Of a stretch of 37,540 nucleotides of DNA, positions 24,752 through 33,830 are shown piece by piece. The position numbers and the translations under genes are program-made. The first letter of the stretch is position 1; every line of letters starts with the position of its first letter. This DNA comes from Nitrospirota bacterium (GTDB lineage Bacteria; Nitrospinota; Nitrospinia; SZUA-224): assembly GCA_003229375.1 (NCBI GenBank), contig QIDP01000076.1, positions 1-37,540 of the forward strand, given 5' to 3'. The notes below the pieces were generated by a model. That model was given only the letters and a program-made list of their open reading frames with translations. It was not told the origin of the DNA and did no database searches.

Positions 24752-25068
24752 CTTATTCCCTATCCTTCCTCCCTGAAGTGGAGGAAGATGCAGTAAATAG
24801 CTATAGTTGGTATGAGGAAAAAGCCATTGGACTTGGGGAGGAATTTCTTCGAATGTTTTATGCACTTGCTGGAGATATAGCAAGAAATCCTTTAATTTAT
24901 CAAGTTATATATAAAGATTTCAGGCGTTGCCTGCTAAAACGGTTTCCATATGCGGTTTATTATAGGATTGAAGAAAACAAAATAATAGTATATGCTCTAT
25001 TCCACTGTGCGAGAAAACCTACTGTATTAAGGAAAAATTTGCGTTTACGAGAATATAAAAATCGCTAA
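24748..25068 (+). CDS. RelE/ParE superfamily toxin
   Basis: A 106-residue protein of the ParE_toxin type: LSFLPEVEEDAVNSYSWYEEKAIGLGEEFL with the usual WYE...GLG--F helix pair, then DFRRCLLKRFPYAVYYRIEENKIIVYALFHCARKP, the beta-sheet core of the family. Relatives either cut mRNA at the ribosome (RelE) or poison gyrase (ParE); the activity of this branch cannot be decided by eye. It is translationally coupled to its antitoxin by an ATGA overlap. The gene is complete and intact, with a convergent neighbour 24 bases after its stop. Confidence 0.87.
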   Translation: MTYSLSFLPEVEEDAVNSYSWYEEKAIGLGEEFLRMFYALAGDIARNPLIYQVIYKDFRRCLLKRFPYAVYYRIEENKIIVYALFHCARKPTVLRKNLRLREYKNR

Positions 25069-25092
25069 CAAAGCGCTCAACATACTTACTTT

Positions 25093-26454
25093 CTATCCCA
25101 TTAAAATTATAAAAACAAGGCAGCATGATGTTAACATGACAACAAGTAGATCAGATCCATAAAAGTGTTGTGATTCTTTGAATTTTTTGCTTACTGTATC
25201 ATAAATCATTAACGCATAAAACGGTATATATTCTATTAATTTCACCCATAGGGACTCCTGCCAGATACCTCTTTCGACATATCCTATCAATACCTGATAA
25301 GATATCAGGGACAAAGATGTCAGGACTATCCATGCTCGATTCTTGAAAAAACAGAGAAAAGGGACGATCCATACGAGATACCACGGATGTAAATTGGGTG
25401 TAAGGATCAATAGTGCCCCGATCAATATATATTCTGATTTCATCATATCGGTTTTACGATAGATCAGATATATTGTCAGGAGTATAAAAAACAATAGGAT
25501 AATCATCTTTGAAACTACAACAGAACCTGCATAATAATTAATTATCGAAAAAATGCTATCATTAAAACGCCATTTTGAACCGACTGTTATAATAGTACTG
25601 AAAAGACCATCGAGTTCAAGTATAAATGGGAGATAAAAGAGAAGTATTACTAAAGGGAAGACAAGAAATTCCTTATTCTTTATCTTCTTTATATAAAGGG
25701 GAAGCATGACAACAGCCGTTAATTTTGATAAGAATGACAGGGCAAGAGAAAATAGAGACATCTTTGACCTGTTAAGTAAAAAGAGATAGATAGAGAGGAT
25801 AAGAAAAAATACAAATATAGAATCATGATGACCGCTCCCTGAAATCTCAATCAATACTAATGGATTCCATGCATAAATCAGCGTATTTGATATGTCCTGA
25901 TCTTTCATTATCAGTATCTTATAAATCACGAATATTGTAAGAAGATCGAATAAGATGAGAAACAATTTAAGGGAATAAAATGAGTAGTCTATCTTTACAG
26001 CTAAATGAAAGATAATTTGTGATAGAGGGGGATAAAATGTGACAAGATATTTATGGTTTATATCTTTATAGATATCATCTCTGAAATCTGTCAGCTCTTC
26101 AGCCTCAGGGGGAAAACAGTAAGGATTTATTCCGTTACATGCCATTCTGCCATCCCACAAATAGCGATTGATATCCTCTGATAGGGTAGGAGGACTAAAC
26201 AGTAAAGTAAGACGGAATATAACCGCAAATAAGATAATAATCGAGAATATCTTTTTTTTTGTCTTAAAATCCACCTTATCTTTCCATATCAGATGTACCT
26301 GTATAAAATATGGAATAGATAATATCAGAGATACAGCAATAAAAGGGTAGATATGATTTCGTAGATTTCCGAGTAGAACAATTACAAGAAGAGATATCTC
26401 TATTAATATCCCTGAGATGATAATATTTTTAAATCTGCTATTATTCCTAAACAT
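25093..26454 (-). CDS. Polytopic GT-C/GT87-like glycosyltransferase, paralog
   Basis: A 453-residue multispanning membrane protein clearly homologous to the enzyme at 22318-23640: the loop SPPTLSEDINRYLWDGRMACNGINPYCFPP, then FYPPLSQIIFHLAVKIDYS, YAWNPLVLIEISGSGHHDS, and near the end NLHPWYLVWIVPFLCFFKNRAWIVLTSL align along the length. The DD of the first protein is ED here, which keeps one acidic catalytic candidate. It is encoded on the opposite strand, convergent with the toxin gene. There is no clear ribosome-binding site and the ATG is the first of the frame. Sugar and acceptor unknown. Confidence 0.78.
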   Translation of the reverse strand: MFRNNSRFKNIIISGILIEISLLVIVLLGNLRNHIYPFIAVSLILSIPYFIQVHLIWKDKVDFKTKKKIFSIIILFAVIFRLTLLFSPPTLSEDINRYLWDGRMACNGINPYCFPPEAEELTDFRDDIYKDINHKYLVTFYPPLSQIIFHLAVKIDYSFYSLKLFLILFDLLTIFVIYKILIMKDQDISNTLIYAWNPLVLIEISGSGHHDSIFVFFLILSIYLFLLNRSKMSLFSLALSFLSKLTAVVMLPLYIKKIKNKEFLVFPLVILLFYLPFILELDGLFSTIITVGSKWRFNDSIFSIINYYAGSVVVSKMIILLFFILLTIYLIYRKTDMMKSEYILIGALLILTPNLHPWYLVWIVPFLCFFKNRAWIVLTSLSLISYQVLIGYVERGIWQESLWVKLIEYIPFYALMIYDTVSKKFKESQHFYGSDLLVVMLTSCCLVFIILMG

Positions 26455-26533
26455 CTCTAAATGTCAATATTTATCCATTAATAAGATAGCTTTATTATAG
26501 TGTAGTTACTGAAGAGAAGTCAATAGCAAAGAA

Positions 26534-26626
26534 GCGTCCTGTCAAGATTTTTTTTGCAGGACGCCTCTCATAACCGGCAAACAAAAGCGGAGCGACGGAG
26601 GAGCGCAGCTTTTGGCTGTCCGGGTT
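26534..26626. repeat. Two adjacent stem-loops in intergenic gap
   Basis: The 26455-26772 gap holds a hairpin GCGTCCTG/CAGGACGC (26534-26564) whose loop contains a run of eight T, followed at 26572-26626 by a longer imperfect hairpin with AACCGG...CCGGGTT outside and CAAAAGC...GCTTTTG inside a purine-rich GGAGCGACGGAGGAGCG centre. The second has the look of a dispersed palindromic repeat. Downstream is a promoter at 26676-26704. Confidence 0.5.
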
Positions 26627-26675
26627 AATATATGTGATGGATTTGAGAGTGATACTGGTGGCTTAGTTTCATGTA

Positions 26676-26704
26676 TTGACAGGAAAATCCTTAGGCATTA
26701 TATT
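26676..26704 (+). promoter_or_regulatory. Sigma70-type promoter for the small membrane protein
   Basis: TTGACA at 26676-26681 and TATATT at 26699-26704, spacer 17 bp. The predicted start is about 60 bases before the 76-codon gene, which has an AAGGAGG ribosome-binding site. Confidence 0.6.
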
Positions 26705-26772
26705 TTAAATAATAATTAAAATATCGCATTTTTTGGGTTAAATGCTTTAATGGAATAAGGAGGTAGGATCTA

Positions 26773-27003
26773 ATGAAAGATTTTCCTAAGACACTAATGG
26801 GTTTGCTGATGGATACATGCCTGCTTGCAACCGTATATTATGTGTGGGCTGGATACATTAATAACAGCAAATTTCAATTAACCGTAGCTCTTTTATTCAC
26901 CGTTATAGCTTACTTTATCTACAAAAGGATTGATGAGAGAGTTGTAAAGAAAGACCCCTATATACTGGATGATGAGGCAAAGAGGAGATTGCGGAGACAA
27001 TAA
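26773..27003 (+). CDS. Small two-span membrane protein, unknown function
   Basis: A 76-residue protein with two hydrophobic segments (about residues 8-27 and 35-52) and a charged tail ending DEAKRRLRRQ, probably cytoplasmic by the positive-inside rule. I recognise no family. A strong AAGGAGG lies 6 bases before the ATG and a good promoter upstream, so it is very likely expressed. It stands alone, about 190 bases before uvrA, with no visible operon partner. Confidence 0.65.
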   Translation: MKDFPKTLMGLLMDTCLLATVYYVWAGYINNSKFQLTVALLFTVIAYFIYKRIDERVVKKDPYILDDEAKRRLRRQ

Positions 27004-27191
27004 ATGTATTTTGGGTTTTTTCGAAAAAGAGTCAAGCGACTCAAAAATTAAAAATCAATTCTTTCAATTCTCTTCCTTCTTTACTATTTCCATGAATTAT
27101 GCTATTCTCAAATCATAAGAATTCCCCGGGGTGAGCCCTTAACTTTTAATCTAAACCGCTTCATGATAGTGAACTCACACTGAAAGCATCT

Positions 27192-30041
27192 ATGTCTGTT
27201 GATAAGATCATTATTAAAGGTGCCAGAGAGCATAACCTGAAAAATATAGACCTGGAAATTCCTAGAAATAAATTGGTGGTTATCACAGGTCTTAGCGGGT
27301 CAGGTAAATCCTCCCTTGCCTTTGATACTATTTATGCTGAAGGCCAGAGGAGGTATGTGGAGTCCCTGTCTGCCTACGCCAGACAATTTCTCGAACAGAT
27401 GGAAAAGCCGGACGTCGATTACATAGAAGGACTCTCTCCTGCCATATCTATAGAACAGAAGACCTCAAGCAAAAATCCCAGATCTACTGTTGGTACTATA
27501 ACAGAGATCTATGACTATCTGAGACTCCTTTTTGCAAGGGTGGGGAGGGTTCACTGTTACAAATGCGGGAAGGAGATAGCCTCACAGACAGTACAGCAGA
27601 TGGTTGATCAGATTATGGAGCTACCCGCAGGAATGAATATTCATATCCTATCTCCTATAGTAATGGGAAGAAAAGGTGAATACAGAAAGGAGCTTGCTGA
27701 GTTACAGAGAAAGGGATTTGTCAGGGTAAGGATTGATGGTGTGATGCGGGAGTTTACTGAAGAAATCAGTTTGGATAAGAATAAGAAGCATGATATCGAG
27801 GTAGTAGTTGATAGATTGATAATCAAAGATAGTATAAAGAGGCGTCTATCCGATTCTATAGAATTGGCCTTGAAACTCTCTGAAGGGATAGTGTTTGTCA
27901 GTATCATAGATACCGGAAAAACGCAGCATGGAATCAAGAGAGAGCTGCTTTTCAGTGAGAGATTTGCCTGTATCAAGTGCGGTATAAGCTATCCGGCAAT
28001 GGAGCCGCGTATGTTCTCATTCAATAACCCTCATGGTGCGTGCCATGTCTGTGGCGGGCTGGGGACAAGGATGAATATAGATCCAGACCTTGTTGTTCCT
28101 GATCGTAGTAAATCACTAAGGGAGGGCGCAATAAAACCATGGGAAAAGAAGAGTTCGATATATTTCTATCAGATGTTGGAGTCGATTGCAGATCACTATC
28201 ATTTTAATCTCAATACCCAGTTTAATAAGTTAAGTAAAGAGGTTCAGGATGTATTACTCTATGGCTCAGGGAATAAAGAGATAAAGTTTTTCTATGAAAA
28301 GGAAAACCGCCAATACTTTTATTATCGTGTATTTGAAGGGGTTATAAGTACACTGAAGAGGAAATACAGGGCGACTGAATCTTCATATGAGAGGGAAGAG
28401 GCAGAGAGATATATGAATATCTCACCATGCCCTGAGTGTAATGGTGCACGGCTGCGTAAGGAGAGCCTTGCTGTCAAGATGCAGGGGAGATCTATAGTTG
28501 ATATTACCGGATTTTCTATTAATGATGCCATAAGGTTTTTTTTAGATATCTCCCTTAGAGAGCAGGAGTGGATGATTGCTGAGAGGATTTTAAAAGAGAT
28601 AAAGGATCGCTTGCAATTTCTGTGTGATGTGGGATTGGATTACCTCACCCTGGATAGGTCATCTGCCTCCCTTTCAGGAGGAGAGGGACAGAGGATACGG
28701 CTGGCTACACAGATAGGATCTAACCTTATGGGGGTTTTTTACATATTAGATGAACCTAGCATCGGACTTCACCAGCGGGATAATAAGAGGCTTCTTAAGA
28801 CCCTGGAGAAGTTAAGAGATATAGGGAATACAGTCATCGTTGTGGAGCATGACAGAGAGACTATAATCTCTGCCGATTATGTCGTGGACCTTGGTCCGGG
28901 GGCCGGAATCATGGGTGGAGAGGTTGTCTCTTCCGGAAAACCCGGGACCATATTAAAGGATAAAAACTCTCTGACAGGGAGATACCTGTCAGGTGAGTTA
29001 TCTATCCCTGTGCCTAAAAAACGGAGACAAGGTAATGGGAGCTATCTCAGGATTATTAACGCAAGTCATAACAATCTTAAGAATATTGATGTTCATATCC
29101 CCCTGGGGGCCTTTACATGTATAACAGGTGTCTCGGGTTCAGGGAAGAGCACCCTTTTGATCGATATCCTTTATAAGGCCTTTGCACAAAGGTTGTGGAG
29201 ATCAACAGATAGACCCGGGAAGTTCGGAAGCATAAAAGGGGTGGAATATATAGATAAGGTTATCGACATAGATCAATCCCCGATCGGGCGTACTCCCCGT
29301 TCTAATTCAGCTACATACACAGGGGTATTTACAGTTATACGTGATCTGTTCTCACAGGTGACTGAATCAAGAAAGAGGGGGTATAAAATGGGGAGATTTA
29401 GTTTTAATGTCAAGGGAGGGAGGTGTGAGGCGTGCAGCGGGGATGGGATAATAAAGATCGAGATGCATTTTTTGCCTGATATCTATATTACCTGTGATGT
29501 ATGCAAGGGGAAGAGGTTTAACAGGGAGACACTGGAGATAAAGTATAAGGGTAAGAGTATTGCGGATATACTTGATATGACTGTCAATGAGGCATTGGAA
29601 TTTTTTGAGAATATTCCAAGGATAAGGTCAAAGCTTGAAACCATTAAAGATGTGGGTCTGGGTTATATCACACTCGGGCAGTCTGCCACAACACTATCCG
29701 GGGGAGAGGCCCAGAGGGTTAAACTTTCAAAAGAGCTAAGTAAGAGTAGTACAGGACAGACCCTCTATATCCTGGATGAACCTACTACCGGTCTCCACTT
29801 TGCAGATATTCAGAATCTCCTCCATGTTCTTAACCGCCTTACTGATCAGGGAAATACTGTGATCGTTATAGAGCACAATATGGATGTAATAAAGACTGCT
29901 GATTATATCATAGATCTGGGACCTGAAGGAGGAGAAAAGGGAGGAGAGGTCATAGCTGCCGGTCCCCCTGAAGAGGTTGCCAGTGTTCCAAATTCCTATA
30001 CCGGTCAGTTTTTGAGAGAGGTGTTAGATGGATCATTTTAA
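27192..30041 (+). CDS. uvrA: Excinuclease ABC subunit A
   Basis: A 949-residue protein with the complete UvrA architecture: first ATPase half with Walker [10 protein letters not shown] (about residues 33-41), UvrB-binding and insertion regions, zinc sites CYKCGKE and [24 protein letters not shown] signature [17 protein letters not shown]; second half with GVSGSGKST, zinc module [16 protein letters not shown]...CDVCKGKRF, signature [16 protein letters not shown] and [14 protein letters not shown]. It finds bulky DNA lesions and loads UvrB for nucleotide excision repair. The gene is single, without uvrB nearby. Upstream sequence (27004-27191) shows no obvious LexA box that I could identify. Its stop overlaps the convergent metallophosphoesterase gene by 4 bases. 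Confidence 0.97.
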   Translation: MSVDKIIIKGAREHNLKNIDLEIPRNKLVVITGLSGSGKSSLAFDTIYAEGQRRYVESLSAYARQFLEQMEKPDVDYIEGLSPAISIEQKTSSKNPRSTVGTITEIYDYLRLLFARVGRVHCYKCGKEIASQTVQQMVDQIMELPAGMNIHILSPIVMGRKGEYRKELAELQRKGFVRVRIDGVMREFTEEISLDKNKKHDIEVVVDRLIIKDSIKRRLSDSIELALKLSEGIVFVSIIDTGKTQHGIKRELLFSERFACIKCGISYPAMEPRMFSFNNPHGACHVCGGLGTRMNIDPDLVVPDRSKSLREGAIKPWEKKSSIYFYQMLESIADHYHFNLNTQFNKLSKEVQDVLLYGSGNKEIKFFYEKENRQYFYYRVFEGVISTLKRKYRATESSYEREEAERYMNISPCPECNGARLRKESLAVKMQGRSIVDITGFSINDAIRFFLDISLREQEWMIAERILKEIKDRLQFLCDVGLDYLTLDRSSASLSGGEGQRIRLATQIGSNLMGVFYILDEPSIGLHQRDNKRLLKTLEKLRDIGNTVIVVEHDRETIISADYVVDLGPGAGIMGGEVVSSGKPGTILKDKNSLTGRYLSGELSIPVPKKRRQGNGSYLRIINASHNNLKNIDVHIPLGAFTCITGVSGSGKSTLLIDILYKAFAQRLWRSTDRPGKFGSIKGVEYIDKVIDIDQSPIGRTPRSNSATYTGVFTVIRDLFSQVTESRKRGYKMGRFSFNVKGGRCEACSGDGIIKIEMHFLPDIYITCDVCKGKRFNRETLEIKYKGKSIADILDMTVNEALEFFENIPRIRSKLETIKDVGLGYITLGQSATTLSGGEAQRVKLSKELSKSSTGQTLYILDEPTTGLHFADIQNLLHVLNRLTDQGNTVIVIEHNMDVIKTADYIIDLGPEGGEKGGEVIAAGPPEEVASVPNSYTGQFLREVLDGSF

Positions 30042-31231
30042 TCTATGGTTGCAGATTGTCCTTGAATCACTACTCCCGTCTTGTAATCAGCGATTTTCTT
30101 CTCATTGATGGTAAAACCGGCATTATCAGTCTCGATAACCTCGACAAAGGTTAGCATCTTTTTTCCACTCTCCATGTCCGGGATAGACGCACAGTAAAAA
30201 CCGGAATTCATATAAACCGGGTCTTTTTCACGGCCGGACCAAACCAGCTTATAGTCATGTGTGTGTCCCATGACCATTACCCTGACCCGTGGATTTTTAT
30301 TGAAGTGCTGTTTTGCAAAGCAGTCCAGTCCTTCGAAGCTGACCCCTGCCTCGCGCAGGTCTTCAAACAAATTTCCGGGTGAAAACAGCCCGGGATAGTA
30401 GTTGTCAACCGCATCTGATGACGGACAACCACCGCAGTGCCATTGCATATTATAATTAAGCTTGCCGGTTTTATCGAAGGAAAGCACTATGTCCAGCGTT
30501 ATTTCAGAGATATTGGGCTCTTCGCCTCTCTTAATCAAATCTATTATGGTTTCGCAAATCACTTTGAGATCAATGCCAAAATTTGAGTAGTTTGGATCAC
30601 CTGATCCCTTTAAGCAGGCACTGTTTGGATGGGCGCTATCGAGTTGTTTCAGAACATAGTCACCTACCGTTCTGGTAATGAAATGCCCGACCGGCACCGG
30701 AGCATATTGATTTTGCGGCATATTGGCGGGCTTATTAAATAGGTCGTACAAATGGCCATGCTCGGCGTAGATTTTTCCATTATCGTTTTGGTAGAAGGTA
30801 TTTTCGCTTGAAGGTTTGGCTAAATCTCCACCAACTCCAGGATACACCCGTTGATCAGTGTGCTGCGCAAGCCAACCGTTGATATCTTTCAACTCAACCA
30901 GCATGTCATGGTTGCCATTAATAAACCGAAGATTACCGCGAATCGCCTCCATGACAGAAATAAAATCACCACTGCCATCTTCCTGGCTGATGAAGATATC
31001 CTTATTATCCTCCATGATCTGCGTAACATCGGGCGGATTGCCGGTTGGGGAATAAGTCCATTGATCGAACCAATCCCCGAGTATCACTACTTCGTTGATG
31101 CCTGTTGCGTGCTTCAGGATGTACCTCAAAAACCCCTTTAAGGCCTTGCGGTGCACCCGGTCCTGATACCAATTTGTCCTGGCATTGATGCCCATGTGTA
31201 TATCACTGATGAAAATGGTTTTGCCTGTCAC
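30038..31231 (-). CDS. Calcineurin-like metallophosphoesterase
   Basis: A 397-residue protein with the full dimetal motif set of the family: FISDIHMG (D-x-H), [10 protein letters not shown] (GD-x-x-D), FINGNHDML (GNH) and VMGHTHDYK (GHTH). There is no signal peptide or membrane segment, so it is cytoplasmic. The long middle part (about 140-290) and the mention of residues such as HAxHPNSAC have no motif I can assign, so the substrate (nucleotide, phospholipid or phosphoprotein) is open. AGGAGG lies about 8 bases before the ATG. It runs convergently into uvrA, sharing 4 bases. Confidence 0.88.
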   Translation of the reverse strand: MTGKTIFISDIHMGINARTNWYQDRVHRKALKGFLRYILKHATGINEVVILGDWFDQWTYSPTGNPPDVTQIMEDNKDIFISQEDGSGDFISVMEAIRGNLRFINGNHDMLVELKDINGWLAQHTDQRVYPGVGGDLAKPSSENTFYQNDNGKIYAEHGHLYDLFNKPANMPQNQYAPVPVGHFITRTVGDYVLKQLDSAHPNSACLKGSGDPNYSNFGIDLKVICETIIDLIKRGEEPNISEITLDIVLSFDKTGKLNYNMQWHCGGCPSSDAVDNYYPGLFSPGNLFEDLREAGVSFEGLDCFAKQHFNKNPRVRVMVMGHTHDYKLVWSGREKDPVYMNSGFYCASIPDMESGKKMLTFVEVIETDNAGFTINEKKIADYKTGVVIQGQSATID

Positions 31232-31264
31232 TTTCTAACCTCCTATATAATATGAAGAGAAAAA

Positions 31265-31834
31265 TTACAAGATAAATTTGTAACTATTCAGGTCTCCCCC
31301 TTTGCTAAAGGGGGCGCTGCTGATATCACCCACATGTACCGGCGCCCCCGGTACCCCAATCTTCACTATACCTGTGTCATTCAATCCTATAAAGGTAAGG
31401 AACAGACCAATACCTACAGCAAAGCTGTATTTCAACCCTGCAGGAATAGCCTGCGCCAACCATCCCCTAAGCCCTATGACTGTTATCAGGATAAAAAGCA
31501 CTCCGCCAATAAATATTGCTCCTATGGCTGTCTGCCATGAGTATCCCAGTACCTTGACAACAGTAAATGCAATAAATGCATTTTCTCCCATATAAGGGGC
31601 AATAGCAAAAGGTCTTCTGGCATATAAACCCATAAGGACTGTCCCGAAGGATGCTGAAAGGATCGTGGCAACCATTGAAGGCCCTTTTGGTATCCCGGCA
31701 GCTTCAAGGATCGCAGGGTTTACTATTACTATATAGACCATGGTCATAAAGGTGACCACCCCTCCTGTTATCTCTGTCTTTATGGTGCTATTGCATTCCG
31801 TGATTCTGAAATATCTGTCAATAGCATCTCTCAT
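31265..31834 (-). pseudogene. Truncated NCS2/AzgA-type purine permease
   Basis: The first ~170 residues are the amino half of an AzgA/PbuG-type hypoxanthine-guanine-adenine permease (FRITECNSTIKTEITGGVVTFMTMVYIVIVNPAIL, then APYMGENAFIAFTVV and the SFAVGIGLFLTFIGL helix). Intact proteins are about 430 residues with 14 spans; here the frame ends at 189. The last residues, SAPFSKGGDLNSYKFIL, are translated from the TGTAACTATTCAG repeat at 31279-31314 and its flank, and the distal half of the gene is absent. It is divergent from the adenine deaminase, the natural functional partner, so this was once an adenine uptake and deamination locus. The 5' half and its promoter look undamaged. Confidence 0.85.
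31279..31314 (+). repeat. Half copy of the TGTAACTATTCAG element ending the permease gene
   Basis: Identical over 36 bp to the left end and core of the complete copy at 2402-2460 (TGTAACTATTCAGGTCTCC, then C3-TTTGCTAAA-G5). Similarity stops abruptly where permease sequence begins, and the right end of the element is missing, consistent with insertion followed by deletion of the permease 3' half. Confidence 0.85.
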
Positions 31835-31896
31835 CTATATATCCTCATTTCCTTTGTTAGATTCGATACCCGTTACTCGTTGCGCGGATATTCGAT

Positions 31897-31925
31897 AGAA
31901 TAAGAGTAAAAATTGACATAGTCAA
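31897..31925 (-). promoter_or_regulatory. Promoter of the (truncated) permease gene
   Basis: On the minus strand: TTGACT (31925-31920), 17-bp spacer, TATTCT (31902-31897), about 55-60 bases before the permease ATG. The -35 region CCCTTGACTAT is identical to that of the divergent adenine deaminase promoter, so the two form an inverted repeat about 40 bp apart. Confidence 0.55.
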
Positions 31926-31970
31926 GGGGTTTTTCTGTTTTGCTTAAAAATCCTTTTAAAATTAAAACCC

Positions 31971-31998
31971 TTGACTATCCCTTGTGTGCGGTTATAAT
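31971..31998 (+). promoter_or_regulatory. Promoter of the adenine deaminase gene
   Basis: TTGACT at 31971-31976 and TATAAT at 31993-31998 with a 16-bp spacer, about 30 bases before the preferred start at 32035. Facing it is the permease promoter with the same AACCC(C)TTGACTAT sequence, suggesting a shared regulator could act on both. Confidence 0.55.
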
Positions 31999-32034
31999 AA
32001 AGTCTTGAAATTACTGGTTTTCTTAAGGTATAAA

Positions 32035-33762
32035 ATGGCAACAACCGTAAAATACAGGGGAGAGCTTATTGATGCAGCGTACGGCAACATCAAACCGGAC
32101 CTTGTTCTCAAAGGAGGCAGGATCGTTAATGTTTATACAGGGGAAATAAACAAAGGAGACATAGTGATGAAGGCCCACAAGATAGTGGGCATGTATGATG
32201 AGTATGACGGTAAAGTAAATATTGATGTCTCTGGAAAATATATCCTTCCGGGATTCATTGACGGCCACATCCACGTCGAGAGCAGCATGTTATCCCTTTC
32301 AGAATTCGCAAGAGCCATTGTTCCACACGGCACAACAAGTGCCCTCATCGACCCGCACGAATTCGCAAATGTAAGGGGTGTTGACGCACTGAAGTTATTT
32401 ATGAAGAATTCCAGAAGGCTTCCGCTTGATCTTTTCATGAATATGCCTTCCTGCGTTCCTGCGACCAATATGGAGACCTCCGGGGCCGAAATAGACTCAA
32501 ACACAGTGAGTACCTTCATTCGCAAGCCAAAGGTTGTCTGCCTTGCAGAGATGATGAATTTTCCGGGCGTGATAAACAAGGATGAAGAGGTCCTGAAGAA
32601 GATTAATGCAGTAAGGTCGGCAAAGAAAAGGGTGGACGGCCACTGTCCTTTGCTAACAGGAAAGGGGCTCAATGCCTACATCGCGGCAGGCATAAATTCC
32701 GACCATGAATCCTTAAGTGGAGAGGAGGCTCTGGAGAAACTTCGCAAAGGTATGTATTTGATGATCCGTGAAGGAAGCGCTGGAAAGGATATGAAGCCTA
32801 TTGTAAGCTATCTTCTCAAAAAAAAGGTCAGACTTGGAAGAACTTTCTTTGTTTCAGATGATAAGCACCCGCATGACATCATAACTAAAGGGCACATGGA
32901 CGAGATACTGAGAATGGCCATAAAACTAGGACTTGATCCAATTACAGCGGTTCGCATGGTCACGCTCAATACTGCAAAGCACTTTGGCATGAGAGGGCAC
33001 GGCTCGCTCGGCATCGGCAAGGTGGCAAATGTCGTGGTGGTTGATTCGCTGAAGAATTTTAATGTGAAGCTTACAGTGTATCGTGGAAAGGTTGTCGCAA
33101 AAGACGGAAAACTTACTGCGAAATTACAACCTGATGAATACGACCACGCCACATTGAACTCAGTAAAGCTCAAGAAAAGATTCAGGGCGCAGGATTTCAT
33201 GCTTGAGGGAAACGGCTCTGCAAAAATAATAGTCGCACAGGACGGATCGCTTGTCACAGGCATGAAAATTGTGCATATGAAAGAGCTTCGCATAGATACA
33301 AAGAATGACATCCTCAAGATAGCAGTTATTGAGAGACACAGGGGAAAAAATAATCATAGTGTAGGCCTCATAAAGGGCTTTGGGCTGAAGAGAGGAGCGA
33401 TTGCATCCACTGTTGCGCATGACTCGCACAACATCATTGTGATCGGTGCAGATGAGAAAGACATGGCGTATGCCGTAAACAGGTTAGGGGAGCTTAAAGG
33501 AGGGATTATCGCAGTCTCGGGCAATAAGGTGCTCGCCGGGCTCGCACTGCCGATAGCAGGACTCATGTCCACCGAAAGCATTGAAACCGTAAATAAAAAA
33601 TATGAAGAGCTGCATAAGGCTGCAGCAATGCTCGGCACCAGGATGACATCCCCGTTTATGACCCTGAGCTTTATGGCTCTTCCCGTGATCCCTGCACTGA
33701 AGATAACTGACAAGGGCCTTGTCGACGTCGAAAAGTTTTCGTTTGTGAAGATAGTTGAATAA
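32035..33762 (+). CDS. ade: Adenine deaminase (Ade family)
   Basis: A 575-residue amidohydrolase converting adenine to hypoxanthine and ammonia. Family marks: DLVLKGGRIVNVYTGEI, metal motif DGHIHVESSM (His78, His80, Glu82), SALIDPHEFANVRG, VDGHCPLLTGKGLNAYIAAGINSDHES, FVSDDKHPHDI, the HGSLGIGKVANVVVVD turn and a carboxyl domain with RHRGKNNHSVGLIKGFGLKRGAIASTVAHDSHN. Length is normal. The ATG at 32035 is preferred to a TTG-like extension at 31984 that would start upstream of the -10 box. Codons appear richer in G/C third bases (gcc, ctc, cgc) than the neighbours, which could indicate transfer. It is divergent from a broken purine permease and followed by a DUF401 transporter-like gene. Confidence 0.93.
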   Translation: MATTVKYRGELIDAAYGNIKPDLVLKGGRIVNVYTGEINKGDIVMKAHKIVGMYDEYDGKVNIDVSGKYILPGFIDGHIHVESSMLSLSEFARAIVPHGTTSALIDPHEFANVRGVDALKLFMKNSRRLPLDLFMNMPSCVPATNMETSGAEIDSNTVSTFIRKPKVVCLAEMMNFPGVINKDEEVLKKINAVRSAKKRVDGHCPLLTGKGLNAYIAAGINSDHESLSGEEALEKLRKGMYLMIREGSAGKDMKPIVSYLLKKKVRLGRTFFVSDDKHPHDIITKGHMDEILRMAIKLGLDPITAVRMVTLNTAKHFGMRGHGSLGIGKVANVVVVDSLKNFNVKLTVYRGKVVAKDGKLTAKLQPDEYDHATLNSVKLKKRFRAQDFMLEGNGSAKIIVAQDGSLVTGMKIVHMKELRIDTKNDILKIAVIERHRGKNNHSVGLIKGFGLKRGAIASTVAHDSHNIIVIGADEKDMAYAVNRLGELKGGIIAVSGNKVLAGLALPIAGLMSTESIETVNKKYEELHKAAAMLGTRMTSPFMTLSFMALPVIPALKITDKGLVDVEKFSFVKIVE

Positions 33763-33830
33763 AATCATTATGTAATATTTGCCGCAGAGATCGCGGATAA
33801 AGTTTAAAAGTAAACTCTCGCTTAATTTCT

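Noticed and set aside
27004-27191. LexA box upstream of uvrA
   Set aside because: No convincing palindromic SOS motif could be seen; the lineage-specific box is unknown, so nothing is claimed.
31835-32034. Purine riboswitch between permease and adenine deaminase
   Set aside because: The conserved purine-aptamer core and loop-loop sequences are not visible on either strand; simple divergent promoters explain the gap.
32133-32672. 179-codon minus-strand frame opposite adenine deaminase
   Set aside because: Antisense of a conserved enzyme; composition (Ser, Phe, Thr rich) is that of a complementary-strand shadow.
33778-33820. Second full copy of the CACAGAG inverted repeat
   Set aside because: Only a loose resemblance (TTTGCCGCAGAG ... 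AAGTTTAAAAGTAAACTC) without matching arms; mentioned only as a degenerate look-alike.
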